From Melioribacteraceae bacterium (GTDB lineage: Bacteria; Bacteroidota; Ignavibacteria; Ignavibacteriales; Melioribacteraceae): DNA of 49,102 bases. Both the position numbers and the translations under genes were made by a program. Below the pieces are notes generated by a model. The model searched no databases, was not told the DNA's origin, and saw only the letters and a list, made by a program, of their open reading frames with translations. Positions 1 through 8,686 of the stretch are shown here, in pieces (the first letter of the stretch is position 1; the number at the start of each line of letters is the position of its first letter). Location of the stretch: NCBI GenBank assembly GCA_016342755.1, contig JAEINS010000030.1:1-49102 (forward strand), written 5' to 3'.

Positions 1-104
1 TAGATTTGAAGATCGGCTGATGCCGTTCTTATAAAATTACAAAATAACGTTTACACAAAATAATTTACAGTCTCAATCATGATATAAATAATAAGGATTA
101 AACT

Positions 105-692
105 TTGAATAAACCGGTCAATTTATTTTCAAAAATTGTATCGACTCTTTTTGTTCCGCCAATAGTTACAACTTTAATTATGCTTGCTGTAATCTATTAT
201 GAAACAAATAATCCCGGTCAAAACTACTTAAAATTAGTTCATACTTTCACGTTCGGATTTATTGCTCCATTAGTATATTTTTTTATTTTAAGAAAACTCC
301 GAATAGTTAATGATAATGATGCTTCTAATAAAACTGAGAGATTTTATCCCTATTTAGGTGGAAGTATAATATGTCTTTTTGCCTCAGCAATTTCATACTA
401 TTATTTTGATCTATCTTTATATACGGTTTGTTGGGTAAATTATTTTAGTATTTATTTGTTATTGTTGTTAATCAATAACTGGTGGAAAATCAGTTCGCAC
501 ACAACAAACTTAGCAGTTGCTATTCCAATTTTAATATCAATTAATTCTGAATATGTGTATGTTTTTGTTCTATTACTAATCATCTTAAGTTTTGCCAGAC
601 TTGTATTAAAAGCTCATACAATTCCGCAAGTTATTGGCGGAGCGTTATTTGGAATAATTATAACCATCGTAAATTTTGAAATCTTATTATAA
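105..692 (+). CDS. PAP2-like integral membrane protein
   Basis: A 195-residue, very hydrophobic protein with about six membrane segments. Three short motifs look like degenerate versions of the PAP2 (lipid phosphatase) signature: NKTERFYP near residue 76, SSHTTNLA near 129, and ARLVLKAHTIPQVIGG near 165, where the family has K-x6-RP, PSGH and S-R-x5-H-x3-D. The SSHT and AHTIPQ versions keep the two histidines. Family members remove phosphate from lipid carriers such as undecaprenyl diphosphate in the membrane. The start is TTG at 105, with AAGGA eight bases upstream; no ATG is available near it. apt follows 16 bases after the stop and probably shares the transcript. PAP2 membership is likely, but the substrate cannot be read from the sequence. 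Confidence 0.7.
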   Translation: MNKPVNLFSKIVSTLFVPPIVTTLIMLAVIYYETNNPGQNYLKLVHTFTFGFIAPLVYFFILRKLRIVNDNDASNKTERFYPYLGGSIICLFASAISYYYFDLSLYTVCWVNYFSIYLLLLLINNWWKISSHTTNLAVAIPILISINSEYVYVFVLLLIILSFARLVLKAHTIPQVIGGALFGIIITIVNFEILL

Positions 693-708
693 ATACCGGA
701 GTTAAAAA

Positions 709-1236
709 ATGTCAGATAAGCTAAAAAGTTTAATTAGAAGTATTAAAGATTTTCCTAAAGAAGGAATAGTTTTTAGAGATATAACAACTTTGTTAAAAGA
801 TCCGGCCGGGATGAAAGAAACGTTAGAATTGTTATATGAAGCTGCTAAGGATAAAAATATTACTAAAGTTGTAGGTATTGAAAGCAGAGGTTTTATTTTT
901 GGCGGAGCTCTTGCTGAGAAATTAAATGTTGGTTTTGTACCTGTTAGAAAACCTGGTAAACTTCCGGCAGAAATATGGTCTGAGACTTATTCTTTAGAAT
1001 ATGGTACTGATAGAATAGAAATACATAAAGATGCTGTTAGTAAAGGTGACAGAGTACTTATTCATGATGATCTTTTAGCAACCGGCGGAACAATGCAGGC
1101 GGCCTGTAATTTGCTTGAAAAAATGGGTGCGGAAATTGTTCAATTATCTTTTTTAATTGAATTAACATTTCTTAATGGAAGAGACAAACTGAAAGATTAT
1201 GAAAGTATTGCTTTAATAAAATACGATTCAGAATAA
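709..1236 (+). CDS. apt: Adenine phosphoribosyltransferase
   Basis: Transfers phosphoribose from PRPP to adenine to give AMP (purine salvage, cytoplasm). The 175-residue length is normal for bacterial Apt. The N-terminus carries the family pattern SIKDFPKEGIVFRDITTLL, the middle has VVGIESRGFIFGGALA, and the PRPP-binding loop is VLIHDDLLATGGTMQAA near residues 117-133. The gene follows the PAP2-like gene closely and converges with rsmI, with only 14 bases between the two stops, so no long terminator fits between them. Confidence 0.96.
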   Translation: MSDKLKSLIRSIKDFPKEGIVFRDITTLLKDPAGMKETLELLYEAAKDKNITKVVGIESRGFIFGGALAEKLNVGFVPVRKPGKLPAEIWSETYSLEYGTDRIEIHKDAVSKGDRVLIHDDLLATGGTMQAACNLLEKMGAEIVQLSFLIELTFLNGRDKLKDYESIALIKYDSE

Positions 1237-1250
1237 ATTTTAAGGGGGAA

Positions 1251-1937
1251 TTACTTTTGCTTCCAATTTGACGGAGCAATAATAACCACAAATTCCCCTT
1301 TGATAATTTTATTAGAATAATCATCAAGTAACTGTTGTGGAAAACCTCTCCAGCATTCTTCAAATTTTTTGGTTAACTCACGACAAACCACAACAAACCT
1401 GTTTGGCATATATTCGTTTAATTCTTTTAAGTATTTTTCTATTCTGTACATTGATTCGTAAGTAACAATAGTTCTTTCTTCTAATGAAAGTTCTTTCAAT
1501 TTTTTTTGTCGGCCTTTTTTTTGCGGAAGGAAACCTTCGAAGACAAATGAATCAGTAGGAATACCTGCAATACTTAAAGCTGTTATTGCGGCATTTGCGC
1601 CTGGTATTCCAACCACATTAATGTCTTTTTCAATTGCCGAATTTACTAATCTTACTCCGGGATCTGAAATACAAGGTGTTCCTGCATCAGAAACTAAAGC
1701 ACAACTTTGTCCCGATTCTAATCTACGTAGAACAAAATCTATTTTCTTTGATTCAGTTCTTGCATTAAACGATATTAGTTCTTTCTTAATTTCGAAATGT
1801 TTAAGAAGAATGCCGGTAACCCGGGTATCTTCGCAGCAAATAAAATCGACTTCAGACAAAACACTAAGTGCTCTTGAAGTAATGTCATGCAAATTGCCTA
1901 TTGGCGTTGCAACAATATATAAGTTTGATTTTTGCAT
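1251..1937 (-). CDS. rsmI: 16S rRNA 2'-O-ribose methyltransferase RsmI (C1402)
   Basis: SAM-dependent methyltransferase of the SPOUT-unrelated tetrapyrrole-methylase fold that methylates the ribose of C1402 in 16S rRNA at the decoding centre. Diagnostic motifs are LYIVATPIGNLHDITSRAL at the N-terminus, CEDTRVTGILLKHF near residue 35, LVSDAGTPCISDPG near 80 and GIPGANAAITAL near 110. At 228 residues it matches the short form of the family. The ATG at 1937 has no Shine-Dalgarno sequence. A perfect hairpin followed by a T-run lies ten bases upstream of it (see 1947-1977). The gene is transcribed away from the rrf2 gene. Confidence 0.95.
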   Translation of the reverse strand: MQKSNLYIVATPIGNLHDITSRALSVLSEVDFICCEDTRVTGILLKHFEIKKELISFNARTESKKIDFVLRRLESGQSCALVSDAGTPCISDPGVRLVNSAIEKDINVVGIPGANAAITALSIAGIPTDSFVFEGFLPQKKGRQKKLKELSLEERTIVTYESMYRIEKYLKELNEYMPNRFVVVCRELTKKFEECWRGFPQQLLDDYSNKIIKGEFVVIIAPSNWKQK

Positions 1938-1946
1938 ATTTAAAAA

Positions 1947-1977
1947 TCATACGGCTCTAGTTTATAGAGCCGTATGA
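1947..1977 (-). terminator. Perfect 13-bp hairpin with U-tract just before rsmI
   Basis: TCATACGGCTCTA and its exact reverse complement flank a five-base loop. Read on the minus strand, the stem runs straight into TTTTTA and then the rsmI ATG ten bases later. This has the form of an intrinsic terminator, but no minus-strand gene lies upstream of it. It could be a leader attenuator or translational brake of rsmI, or a relic. Confidence 0.6.
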
Positions 1978-2067
1978 GCAAGTAGTGTATTATAAAATTT
2001 GTTAATGATTCTACAAAGTTAAAAATTTTAATGAAAGAAAAAAATATTTGATTTTCTTTTTTTTATA

Positions 2068-2086
2068 TGTTACACTTACTGTAACA
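2068..2086. promoter_or_regulatory. Candidate Rrf2 operator (site 1)
   Basis: The palindrome TGTTACA-CTTAC-TGTAACA lies 13-31 bases before the chosen start of the Rrf2-type regulator gene. The same 7-5-7 architecture recurs at 21696-21720 in front of the second hydrogenase operon. A TATAT stretch at 2064-2068 could be a -10 element; if so, the operator covers the transcription start, which fits autorepression. The repeat is seen directly; assignment to this regulator is inferred. Confidence 0.6.
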
Positions 2087-2098
2087 ATTGAAGGATGT

Positions 2099-2518
2099 AT
2101 GGCAGCTTCTACGAAATTATCGAACGCGGTTAAAGCATTATGTTATCTTACAAGAGTTCATCCTGAACCTAAAAACAGTAGTGAAATATCTTCTAACACT
2201 GGTTTAAATGCTTCAAAGCTAAGACGTTTATTATCAATGCTTACCAAAAACGGTATTGTTGCTAGTACTCAAGGAACTTCAGGCGGATTTATACTTAATA
2301 AGAAGCCGGAAGATATTCATTTACAAGAAATATATTGTGCTATTGAAGATAGAAAAGCTTTTCATCTTGATGTAAATACAGATGATACGGCGCCTGGTGT
2401 AGATATGCTGGGATATAATAATTATTTCAATGATTTATTTTCTGAGATACAAGTTGAAATTGAAAATAAACTTAGAAATATAACAATCAAAGATATACTG
2501 GAAAAAATATTCAATTAA
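2099..2518 (+). CDS. Rrf2-family transcriptional regulator
   Basis: A 139-residue winged-helix protein of the Rrf2 family. An N-terminal helix ([17 protein letters not shown]) and a recognition region ([27 protein letters not shown]) are followed by the wing [22 protein letters not shown] chose ATG 2099 over an upstream in-frame TTG at 2048 because alignment to the family begins here and GAAGGA precedes it. The start also keeps the palindrome 2068-2086 outside the gene. The three-cysteine set that holds an Fe-S cluster in IscR and NsrR is absent: only isolated cysteines in KALCYL and EIYCAI remain. The signal is therefore probably not an IscR-type cluster. It is the first gene of the lysine degradation operon, 20 bases before the dehydrogenase, and is probably autoregulated. 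Confidence 0.88.
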   Translation: MAASTKLSNAVKALCYLTRVHPEPKNSSEISSNTGLNASKLRRLLSMLTKNGIVASTQGTSGGFILNKKPEDIHLQEIYCAIEDRKAFHLDVNTDDTAPGVDMLGYNNYFNDLFSEIQVEIENKLRNITIKDILEKIFN

Positions 2519-2538
2519 ATAATAATTTAGAGGTAACT

Positions 2539-4071
2539 ATGGAATTTTTAAAAGAACTTGGAATTAAAGAAAAAAATCAAGGAGCTTCTACTGGTTTAAA
2601 ATGGAATGAAACTCAGGATCAGGGTGAATTAAAAGTATATTCACCAGTTGATGGAAAATATATTGCCTCTGTGTATCAGTCTTCTGAAGAAGATTATGAT
2701 AATGTTGTTAAAACCGCACACGAGGCTTTTAAAAAATGGAGAAAAGTTCCTGCACCGCAAAGAGGTGAAGTAGTTAGACAAGTTGGTTTAGCTTTACGCA
2801 AATTTAAAGAGCCATTAGGTAAACTTGTTTCTTATGAAATGGGTAAATCTTTGCAAGAAGGTTTTGGCGAAGTTCAGGAAATGATTGATATTTGTGATTT
2901 CGCTGTAGGTCAGTCTAGGCAGTTATATGGCTTCACAATGCATTCAGAGAGACCAAATCACAGAATGTATGATCAGTATCATCCGCTTGGTGTTGTTGGA
3001 ACTATAAGCGCATTTAACTTTCCTGTCGCAGTATGGTCATGGAATGCCATGATTGCCACTGTATGCGGTGATAGTAACATTTGGAAACCATCATCAAAAG
3101 TACCTTTAACTTCAATTGCAGTGCAAAATATTATAGCGGAAGTTATAAAAGAAAATGACTTGCCAGAAGGATTATTCTCACTTATAGTTGGGCGCGGTTC
3201 AACTGTAGGCGAAAAAATGCTTAATGATAAACGAGTTCCGTTAATTTCAATTACCGGCTCAACACATGTCGGCCGTCATGGTGCCGAAGTAATTTCAAAA
3301 AGATTTGGTAAGACTATTCTTGAGCTAGGTGGAAATAATGCCATTATACTTACTCCAAATGCTGATCTTAAAATTGCTGTTCCCGGAATAGTTTTTGGCG
3401 CTGTTGGAACTGCGGGTCAAAGATGTACTTCAACAAGACGACTTATTATTCATGAAGATATTTATGATAAAGTTAAAGAGATTATAGTTAACGCTTACAA
3501 ATCAGTTAAGATAGGTAATCCTTTGGATCAGAATAATCATGTTGGTCCATTGATTGATAAAGGCGCTGTAGAAGATTTTACTAAAGCAATTGAATTAGTA
3601 AAAGAACAAGGCGGAAAAATTCTTTATGGCGGTGAAGTATTAGAAGGCGAAGGTTATGAATCTGGATGTTATGTTCGTCCGGCTATAGCTGAAGCAGAGA
3701 ACCATTTTGAAATTGTACAGGAAGAAACTTTTGCGCCATTATTATATTTATTAAAATATAAAGGCGCTGTACAGAATGCTATCGATATTCAGAATGATGT
3801 TGTACAGGGATTATCATCTGCAATCTTTACAACTAATATCTTAGAAGCCGAAGCATTTTTATCTGCAAGCGGATCTGATTGTGGTATTGCAAATGTAAAC
3901 ATTGGTACATCTGGGGCTGAGATTGGCGGAGCTTTTGGCGGCGAAAAAGAAACCGGCGGCGGTAGAGAATCTGGTTCTGATGCATGGAAAGCATACATGA
4001 GAAGACAAACCAATACTATAAATTATGGTACTGATTTGCCATTAGCACAAGGTATTAAATTCGATATTTAA
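2539..4071 (+). CDS. amaB: L-aminoadipate-semialdehyde dehydrogenase (ALDH7/antiquitin type)
   Basis: NAD(P)-dependent aldehyde dehydrogenase, 510 residues, closest in pattern to ALDH7A1/AmaB, which oxidises alpha-aminoadipate semialdehyde to aminoadipate. Visible motifs are [20 protein letters not shown] near residue 150, the cofactor region SITGSTHVG near 236, the general-base stretch LELGGNNA near 262, and the nucleophile in [13 protein letters not shown] (Cys near residue 296). The C-terminus has the conserved [21 protein letters not shown] block. GAGGTAACT precedes the ATG. The next two genes supply lysine-ketoglutarate reductase and saccharopine dehydrogenase, and this context is the main reason to prefer the aminoadipate substrate over other semialdehydes. 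Confidence 0.9.
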   Translation: MEFLKELGIKEKNQGASTGLKWNETQDQGELKVYSPVDGKYIASVYQSSEEDYDNVVKTAHEAFKKWRKVPAPQRGEVVRQVGLALRKFKEPLGKLVSYEMGKSLQEGFGEVQEMIDICDFAVGQSRQLYGFTMHSERPNHRMYDQYHPLGVVGTISAFNFPVAVWSWNAMIATVCGDSNIWKPSSKVPLTSIAVQNIIAEVIKENDLPEGLFSLIVGRGSTVGEKMLNDKRVPLISITGSTHVGRHGAEVISKRFGKTILELGGNNAIILTPNADLKIAVPGIVFGAVGTAGQRCTSTRRLIIHEDIYDKVKEIIVNAYKSVKIGNPLDQNNHVGPLIDKGAVEDFTKAIELVKEQGGKILYGGEVLEGEGYESGCYVRPAIAEAENHFEIVQEETFAPLLYLLKYKGAVQNAIDIQNDVVQGLSSAIFTTNILEAEAFLSASGSDCGIANVNIGTSGAEIGGAFGGEKETGGGRESGSDAWKAYMRRQTNTINYGTDLPLAQGIKFDI

Positions 4072-4081
4072 AATTATCCAA

Positions 4082-4112
4082 AAGTACTGTAGTTATTAAA
4101 ACTACAGTACTT
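4082..4112. terminator. Perfect 13-bp hairpin inside the lysine operon
   Basis: AAGTACTGTAGTT pairs exactly with AACTACAGTACTT around an ATTAA loop, between the dehydrogenase and reductase genes. Only a broken T-run (TTAATTT) follows on the plus strand. It may act as a leaky terminator or an mRNA-stabilising or processing hairpin that lowers expression of the two downstream genes. Confidence 0.5.
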
Positions 4113-4143
4113 AATTTAGCGTGAATTTTATTATGAGGATATA

Positions 4144-5436
4144 ATGAAAGGTATACTTGGTATAAGGCGAGAAGATAAGAATAAATGGGAAAAAAGAGTA
4201 CCACTTACTCCTGCAAATATTAATAAGCTTAAAAACAATTATGATATAGAAACACATATCCAACCATTTCCAGAACGCGCTTTTAAAGATAGCGATTATA
4301 AGAATAGCGGAGCGGTTTTAACCGAGGATTTGTCTGCATGTTCAACAATAATTGCCGTTAAAGAAGTTCCCAAAAAGTTGATCTTTCCTAATAAAAAATA
4401 TTTGTTTTTTTCTCATACAATTAAGGGCCAAAGCTACAATATGCCATTATTGAAAGATATAATGAGTAAAAAATGTACTCTGGTTGATTATGAGTGTATT
4501 AAAAATGATAGTGGAAGACGATTAGTATTCTTTGGCAGATTTGCCGGTATTTCCGGTATGATTGAAACATTACACGGAATTGGCAAAAGATATTCCGCAC
4601 TTGGAATTGAAACTCCTTTTGTAAAAATTAAATCTGCTTATCAGTACGGTATTCTAAGTGAGGCTATAAAGCATATTACTGAAGTTGCCGAAAACATTAA
4701 GCTAAATGGATTACGATCCGAAATAGCCCCCTTGGTAATAGGTATTACCGGATATGGAAATGTCTCAAATGGTGCTCAAGAAATATTTGATATACTTCCT
4801 CATGAAGTTATAGAGCCAAAAGATTTGTTAACTAAAGAGCTTGATAAATCTAAAATATACAAGGTTGTTTTTAAAGAGGCCGATTTGTTTGAAACTGTAA
4901 ATGTCACAGATGAATTTGAACTTTTAGATTACTTCAAAAATCCTAAAAAATACAAATCTAAATTTTTCAAGTATGTAAATAAAGTTGATGTTTTAATAAA
5001 TGCTATTTACTGGGATACTCCTTATCCAAAACTACTTGAAAAAAAATATCTAAAAGAAAATAGTGAGAATATTAAGTTAAAAATTACAACAGATATTAGT
5101 TGCGATATAGACGGTTCAATTGAATTTACAAGTAAAGTGATGGAGCCGGATTTACCCGCATATTTATATAATCCTAAAGACGAATCTTTAACAGATGGAT
5201 TTGAAGGTGAGGGAATTCTGAATATTGTTGTTGATAATTTACCAACGGAACTGCCAAAAGATGCTTCAGAAGCATTTGGTGAGAAGTTGTTCCCATTTAT
5301 AGAGAATTTTGTAAAGACCGATATATCAGTTCCTTTTGAAGAAGTTAAATTTGTTGATGAAATTAAAAATGCTGTAATTGTGTACAATGGCGAACTAACT
5401 CCAAGATTTAAATATTTGGAAGAATTCTTAAAATAA
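4144..5436 (+). CDS. Lysine-2-oxoglutarate reductase (saccharopine-forming)
   Basis: First enzyme of the saccharopine route: lysine plus 2-oxoglutarate plus NAD(P)H gives saccharopine. The 430-residue protein begins with the alanine-dehydrogenase/transhydrogenase-like N-terminal domain (LGIRREDKNKWEKRVPLTP). It continues with the LKR-specific stretch YLFFSHTIKGQSYNMPLL and VDYECIKNDSGRRLVFFGRFAG, then a Rossmann segment VIGITGYGNVSNGAQEI near residue 200. This corresponds to the N-terminal half of the bifunctional eukaryotic enzyme AASS. The second half is the next gene, 17 bases downstream, in the same order as in the fused protein. AGGA precedes the ATG. Confidence 0.88.
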   Translation: MKGILGIRREDKNKWEKRVPLTPANINKLKNNYDIETHIQPFPERAFKDSDYKNSGAVLTEDLSACSTIIAVKEVPKKLIFPNKKYLFFSHTIKGQSYNMPLLKDIMSKKCTLVDYECIKNDSGRRLVFFGRFAGISGMIETLHGIGKRYSALGIETPFVKIKSAYQYGILSEAIKHITEVAENIKLNGLRSEIAPLVIGITGYGNVSNGAQEIFDILPHEVIEPKDLLTKELDKSKIYKVVFKEADLFETVNVTDEFELLDYFKNPKKYKSKFFKYVNKVDVLINAIYWDTPYPKLLEKKYLKENSENIKLKITTDISCDIDGSIEFTSKVMEPDLPAYLYNPKDESLTDGFEGEGILNIVVDNLPTELPKDASEAFGEKLFPFIENFVKTDISVPFEEVKFVDEIKNAVIVYNGELTPRFKYLEEFLK

Positions 5437-5453
5437 TTTTAAGCGGATTTATT

Positions 5454-6773
5454 ATGGATAAAGTTTTAGTATTAGGTGCCGGACTTGTTACAGGTCCAAT
5501 TGTAAAATACTTACTAAATAATAACAAAAAAATCACATTAGCTGATATTGATTTAAGTAAAGCAGAAAAATTGATTAATAATAATTCTAATGGCATTGCA
5601 GTTAAACTTAATGTTGATGATACTGAATTATTAGAAAACTTAATTGAAGATTCTGATATTGTAGTTAGTTTACTTCCATACACGTTCCATGTAAAGATTG
5701 CAAAGATATGTATTGCCAAAAAGAAAAATATGGTTACTGCTTCTTATGTAAGCAAAGAAATGAAAGAGCTTAACAAAGATGCCGTAGCTAATGGTGTTAT
5801 AATACTTAATGAGGTGGGATTAGATCCGGGTATTGACCATATGTCTGCAATGAAAATAATTGATGATGTTAGGAGTAAAGGCGGTAAAATAGTTTCATTT
5901 GAATCTTGCTGCGGTGGATTACCTGCACCCGATTCTAATAATAATCCCTTGGGATATAAGTTTTCCTGGAGCCCGAGGGGAGTAGTAATGGCTGGAAGAA
6001 ATTCAGCTAAATATTTAAAAGATAACGATACAAAAGAAATACCCGGGGAAGAATTATTTAAGAATAACTGGTTGAAATCAGTAGAAACCTTAGGCGATTT
6101 AGAAGTTTATCCAAACAGAGATTCATTAATTTATAAAGAATTATACGGATTAAATGCGGCGCATACAGTTTTCAGAGGGACGTTTAGAAATCCCGGATGG
6201 TGTAAAACCTTTTACCTGCTGTCAAGTTTAGGATATTTAAACGATAATTCGAGAACCGATCTTTTGGGCAAAAGACACATTGATATTCTTTCTGAGTTAA
6301 TTAAAGTTGACGATTCTTCAAATGCTGTTAAAGTATTTTTAGATAAATATAATTTAGCTGAAGATTCTTCAGAATATAAAAATCTTGAATGGCTGGGTTT
6401 ATTTAGCGAAGAAAAAATCGAGTTAACTAAAACAACACTTCTTGATGTTTTAGCTGATTTGATGCTTAAAAAGATGAGCTATCAAAGCACAGAACGTGAT
6501 ATGGTTGTTCTACAGCACGATTTCATAGCAGAATACCCGGATAAAAAAGAAAAAATAACATCACTGCTAATTGATTTTGGAATTCCATCAGGAGATAGTT
6601 CAATGGCAAGAACTGTAAGTCTGCCAACAGCTATTTCCGCAAAATTAATTTTAGAAGGTAAAATAAATAAAACCGGAGTTCATATTCCTATTAGCAAAGA
6701 TATTTATTTGCCGGTATTAGAAGAGCTGGAAAATTTAGATATAAAGCTAAAAGAGACAGTTGAAAAAATATAA
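5454..6773 (+). CDS. Saccharopine dehydrogenase (L-glutamate-forming)
   Basis: Cleaves saccharopine oxidatively to glutamate and alpha-aminoadipate semialdehyde, which the amaB-like product then oxidises. The 439-residue protein starts with a dinucleotide-binding fold (VLVLGAGLVTGPIVKYLL). It has the family motifs DIVVSLLPYTFHVKIAK near 70, ILNEVGLDPGIDHMSAMK near 118, CCGGLPAPDSNNNPLGYKFSWSP near 153 (shown in part by CCGGLPAP and YKFSWSPRGV) and a Lys9-like C-terminal domain. It corresponds to the C-terminal half of AASS. pdxJ follows after 78 bases. Confidence 0.92.
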   Translation: MDKVLVLGAGLVTGPIVKYLLNNNKKITLADIDLSKAEKLINNNSNGIAVKLNVDDTELLENLIEDSDIVVSLLPYTFHVKIAKICIAKKKNMVTASYVSKEMKELNKDAVANGVIILNEVGLDPGIDHMSAMKIIDDVRSKGGKIVSFESCCGGLPAPDSNNNPLGYKFSWSPRGVVMAGRNSAKYLKDNDTKEIPGEELFKNNWLKSVETLGDLEVYPNRDSLIYKELYGLNAAHTVFRGTFRNPGWCKTFYLLSSLGYLNDNSRTDLLGKRHIDILSELIKVDDSSNAVKVFLDKYNLAEDSSEYKNLEWLGLFSEEKIELTKTTLLDVLADLMLKKMSYQSTERDMVVLQHDFIAEYPDKKEKITSLLIDFGIPSGDSSMARTVSLPTAISAKLILEGKINKTGVHIPISKDIYLPVLEELENLDIKLKETVEKI

Positions 6774-6851
6774 TTCAATATACATGGATTGAAGATCAGC
6801 CAATTTTTAATTATCATTATTTTTTCGATTTAGTTTTGATGGGAGTTAATA

Positions 6852-7565
6852 ATGAGATTTTGCATAAACATAGATCATGTAGCTACATTACGGAATGCCA
6901 GACAAGAAGGGCAGCCAGACCCTATTACATACGCTTTAATGGCTGAACAATTTGGTGTTGACGGAATTGTTGTTCACCTTAGAGAAGATAGAAGACATAT
7001 AAACGAAAGAGATGTTAGACTTTTAAGAGAAGTTATTTCTACAAAACTAGATTTAGAAATGGCTGCTGTTGAAGAAATAATCGGGATTGCCTGCGATGTT
7101 AAACCAGATTTAATTACTCTTGTTCCTGAGAAAAGGGAAGAGTTAACTACTGAAGGCGGATTAAACGTAGTTGATAATTTAGAAAGATTAAAAGATACAA
7201 TTGACGAGCTGCACGATTCTAAAATCCCGGTATCATTATTTGTTGAACCGGATATAAATCAAATAGACGCATCAAGGGAAATTGGCGCTGATCTGATTGA
7301 AATTCATACGGGTGTATTTGCGAACAAAAAAAATGAAGAAGAAATGTTTGATGAGTTGGAGTTAATCAGACAAGCTACAATTCACGCAAAAAAATTGGGT
7401 CTTGGTGTTAATGCAGGTCATGGTCTTAATTATCAGAACATTACAATCTTTTCCCAGATAAATGAAATTGATGAACTTAGTATTGGACAGGCAATTATTG
7501 CAAGATCAATATTTGTCGGTGCAGAAAAGGCGATTAAAGAAATGCGTGAATTAATACCCAGATAA
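6852..7565 (+). CDS. pdxJ: Pyridoxine 5'-phosphate synthase
   Basis: Condenses 1-deoxyxylulose 5-phosphate with 3-hydroxy-1-aminoacetone phosphate to form pyridoxine 5'-phosphate in DXP-dependent vitamin B6 synthesis. The 237-residue TIM barrel has the standard motifs FCINIDHVATLRNAR at the N-terminus, GIVVHLREDRRHINERDV near 36, IEIHTGVFA near 150 and LGVNAGHGLNYQNI near 188. GGGAG stands seven bases before the ATG. It lies downstream of the saccharopine genes, which may be coincidence or may matter because a pathway intermediate can trap PLP. Confidence 0.96.
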   Translation: MRFCINIDHVATLRNARQEGQPDPITYALMAEQFGVDGIVVHLREDRRHINERDVRLLREVISTKLDLEMAAVEEIIGIACDVKPDLITLVPEKREELTTEGGLNVVDNLERLKDTIDELHDSKIPVSLFVEPDINQIDASREIGADLIEIHTGVFANKKNEEEMFDELELIRQATIHAKKLGLGVNAGHGLNYQNITIFSQINEIDELSIGQAIIARSIFVGAEKAIKEMRELIPR

Positions 7566-7681
7566 TTCACGTGTTTTATTTAAATTGTATCCAATAATAT
7601 AGTTGCAGCGGCGTGTATATTACCCAAAATAACAGCTAGAGAATATTCTGATTCGGGAAAAAATATTTATTCAAAGTTGAA

Positions 7682-8677
7682 TTATTTTCGGAACAGTCTT
7701 TTTAAAATCCCGTTGTCAGAACTATTATCTTCATTCTCCGGATTAGTTTTAGCCAATTCGAAAACATATTTAATCGGGCTATAAGCTTTTGTTAAGCTAT
7801 AAGAAAGTAATTTACCGGTTTTATCTTTTGTAATACTTAATAATGATTTTTTTACTTTTTCAAAAACATCGTTTAAAATAATTTTTGTAGAATGATTTAT
7901 TGCTTTAATAGTCGGGTTCAAATCCTTTGGGGATTTAATATAAAGCATTGTACAATAGTTTTCTGTTATTATGGCAACCCGGGTTATTAAAGAAGCATTT
8001 ACAAATCCATCCGTTAAAGAACTAAAAATTTTATCCGCAAAAGGGATTTTGTTTAACCCATCAAAAGCTAATTTTCTGAATATTTCTTCAGACGCATATT
8101 CAACTCCTTCAGAACCGCCGATTAACATTGAGAAATAAATGTTTTTGAAGATTTTAAGAAGATCACGATTATTAACTCTTCCGTTAAATAGCTCAAAGAT
8201 CTCTTTTACCATTTTAAATCCGTTTGATAAAATGAGAAGTGCATCTAAGAAACCGTTTTGAGAAATTGCCGTTGAATAAAAGGTATTTGTAATATATCTC
8301 TTTTTAATTAAGCTGCTTTTAATTTTTAGATCTTCAATAAGTTTGTTGTAATTTTCTTCAGAATAAAAATTTTCATCAATAATAGATTTATTTTTATCAG
8401 ATAATAATCGCTTTGAATAACTATCAATTCTCTTTTTCCTTAAAGTATCAATTTGGTTTTTATCGGCAGTCGGTTCCAAAGTTTTTGGTAGTGAAATTAT
8501 TTTAATCATTGGAATTAAAACAAAATAGATAACTGAAACTGAGAGTAGTAAAACTGTTAACCAGCCAAAATATTGATGAATACTAAAGGAAAACTGGACA
8601 AGTAAAATCAGCTCTTTAATAATAAAGTAAATTGAGAATGATAATATGAAATAGAAGATTCTTTTGAAAATTTTCAT
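7682..8677 (-). CDS. DUF697/YcjF-like membrane protein
   Basis: A 331-residue protein with two adjacent N-terminal membrane segments (residues about 5-25 and 38-58), then a basic helical linker. A C-terminal helical region (about 130-270) follows, with the glycine- and alanine-rich pattern of DUF697 proteins (RVAIITENYCTMLY, SMLIGGSEGVEYASEE). DUF697 proteins are membrane-associated and mostly of unknown role; some are linked to small GTPases, but no GTPase is present here. The gene lies nine bases after ppk2 on the same strand and is probably cotranscribed. The family call is tentative. Confidence 0.55.
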   Translation of the reverse strand: MKIFKRIFYFILSFSIYFIIKELILLVQFSFSIHQYFGWLTVLLLSVSVIYFVLIPMIKIISLPKTLEPTADKNQIDTLRKKRIDSYSKRLLSDKNKSIIDENFYSEENYNKLIEDLKIKSSLIKKRYITNTFYSTAISQNGFLDALLILSNGFKMVKEIFELFNGRVNNRDLLKIFKNIYFSMLIGGSEGVEYASEEIFRKLAFDGLNKIPFADKIFSSLTDGFVNASLITRVAIITENYCTMLYIKSPKDLNPTIKAINHSTKIILNDVFEKVKKSLLSITKDKTGKLLSYSLTKAYSPIKYVFELAKTNPENEDNSSDNGILKRLFRK

Positions 8678-8686
8678 TTTTAATAA

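Noticed and set aside
2048-2098. Upstream TTG start extending the Rrf2 protein by 17 residues
   Set aside because: The extension is hydrophobic, not part of the family, and would be encoded across the operator palindrome.
6-6800. Short shared word TTGAAGATC(A/G)GC near 6 and near 6788
   Set aside because: Only about a dozen bases with no flanking similarity; not enough to call a repeat family.
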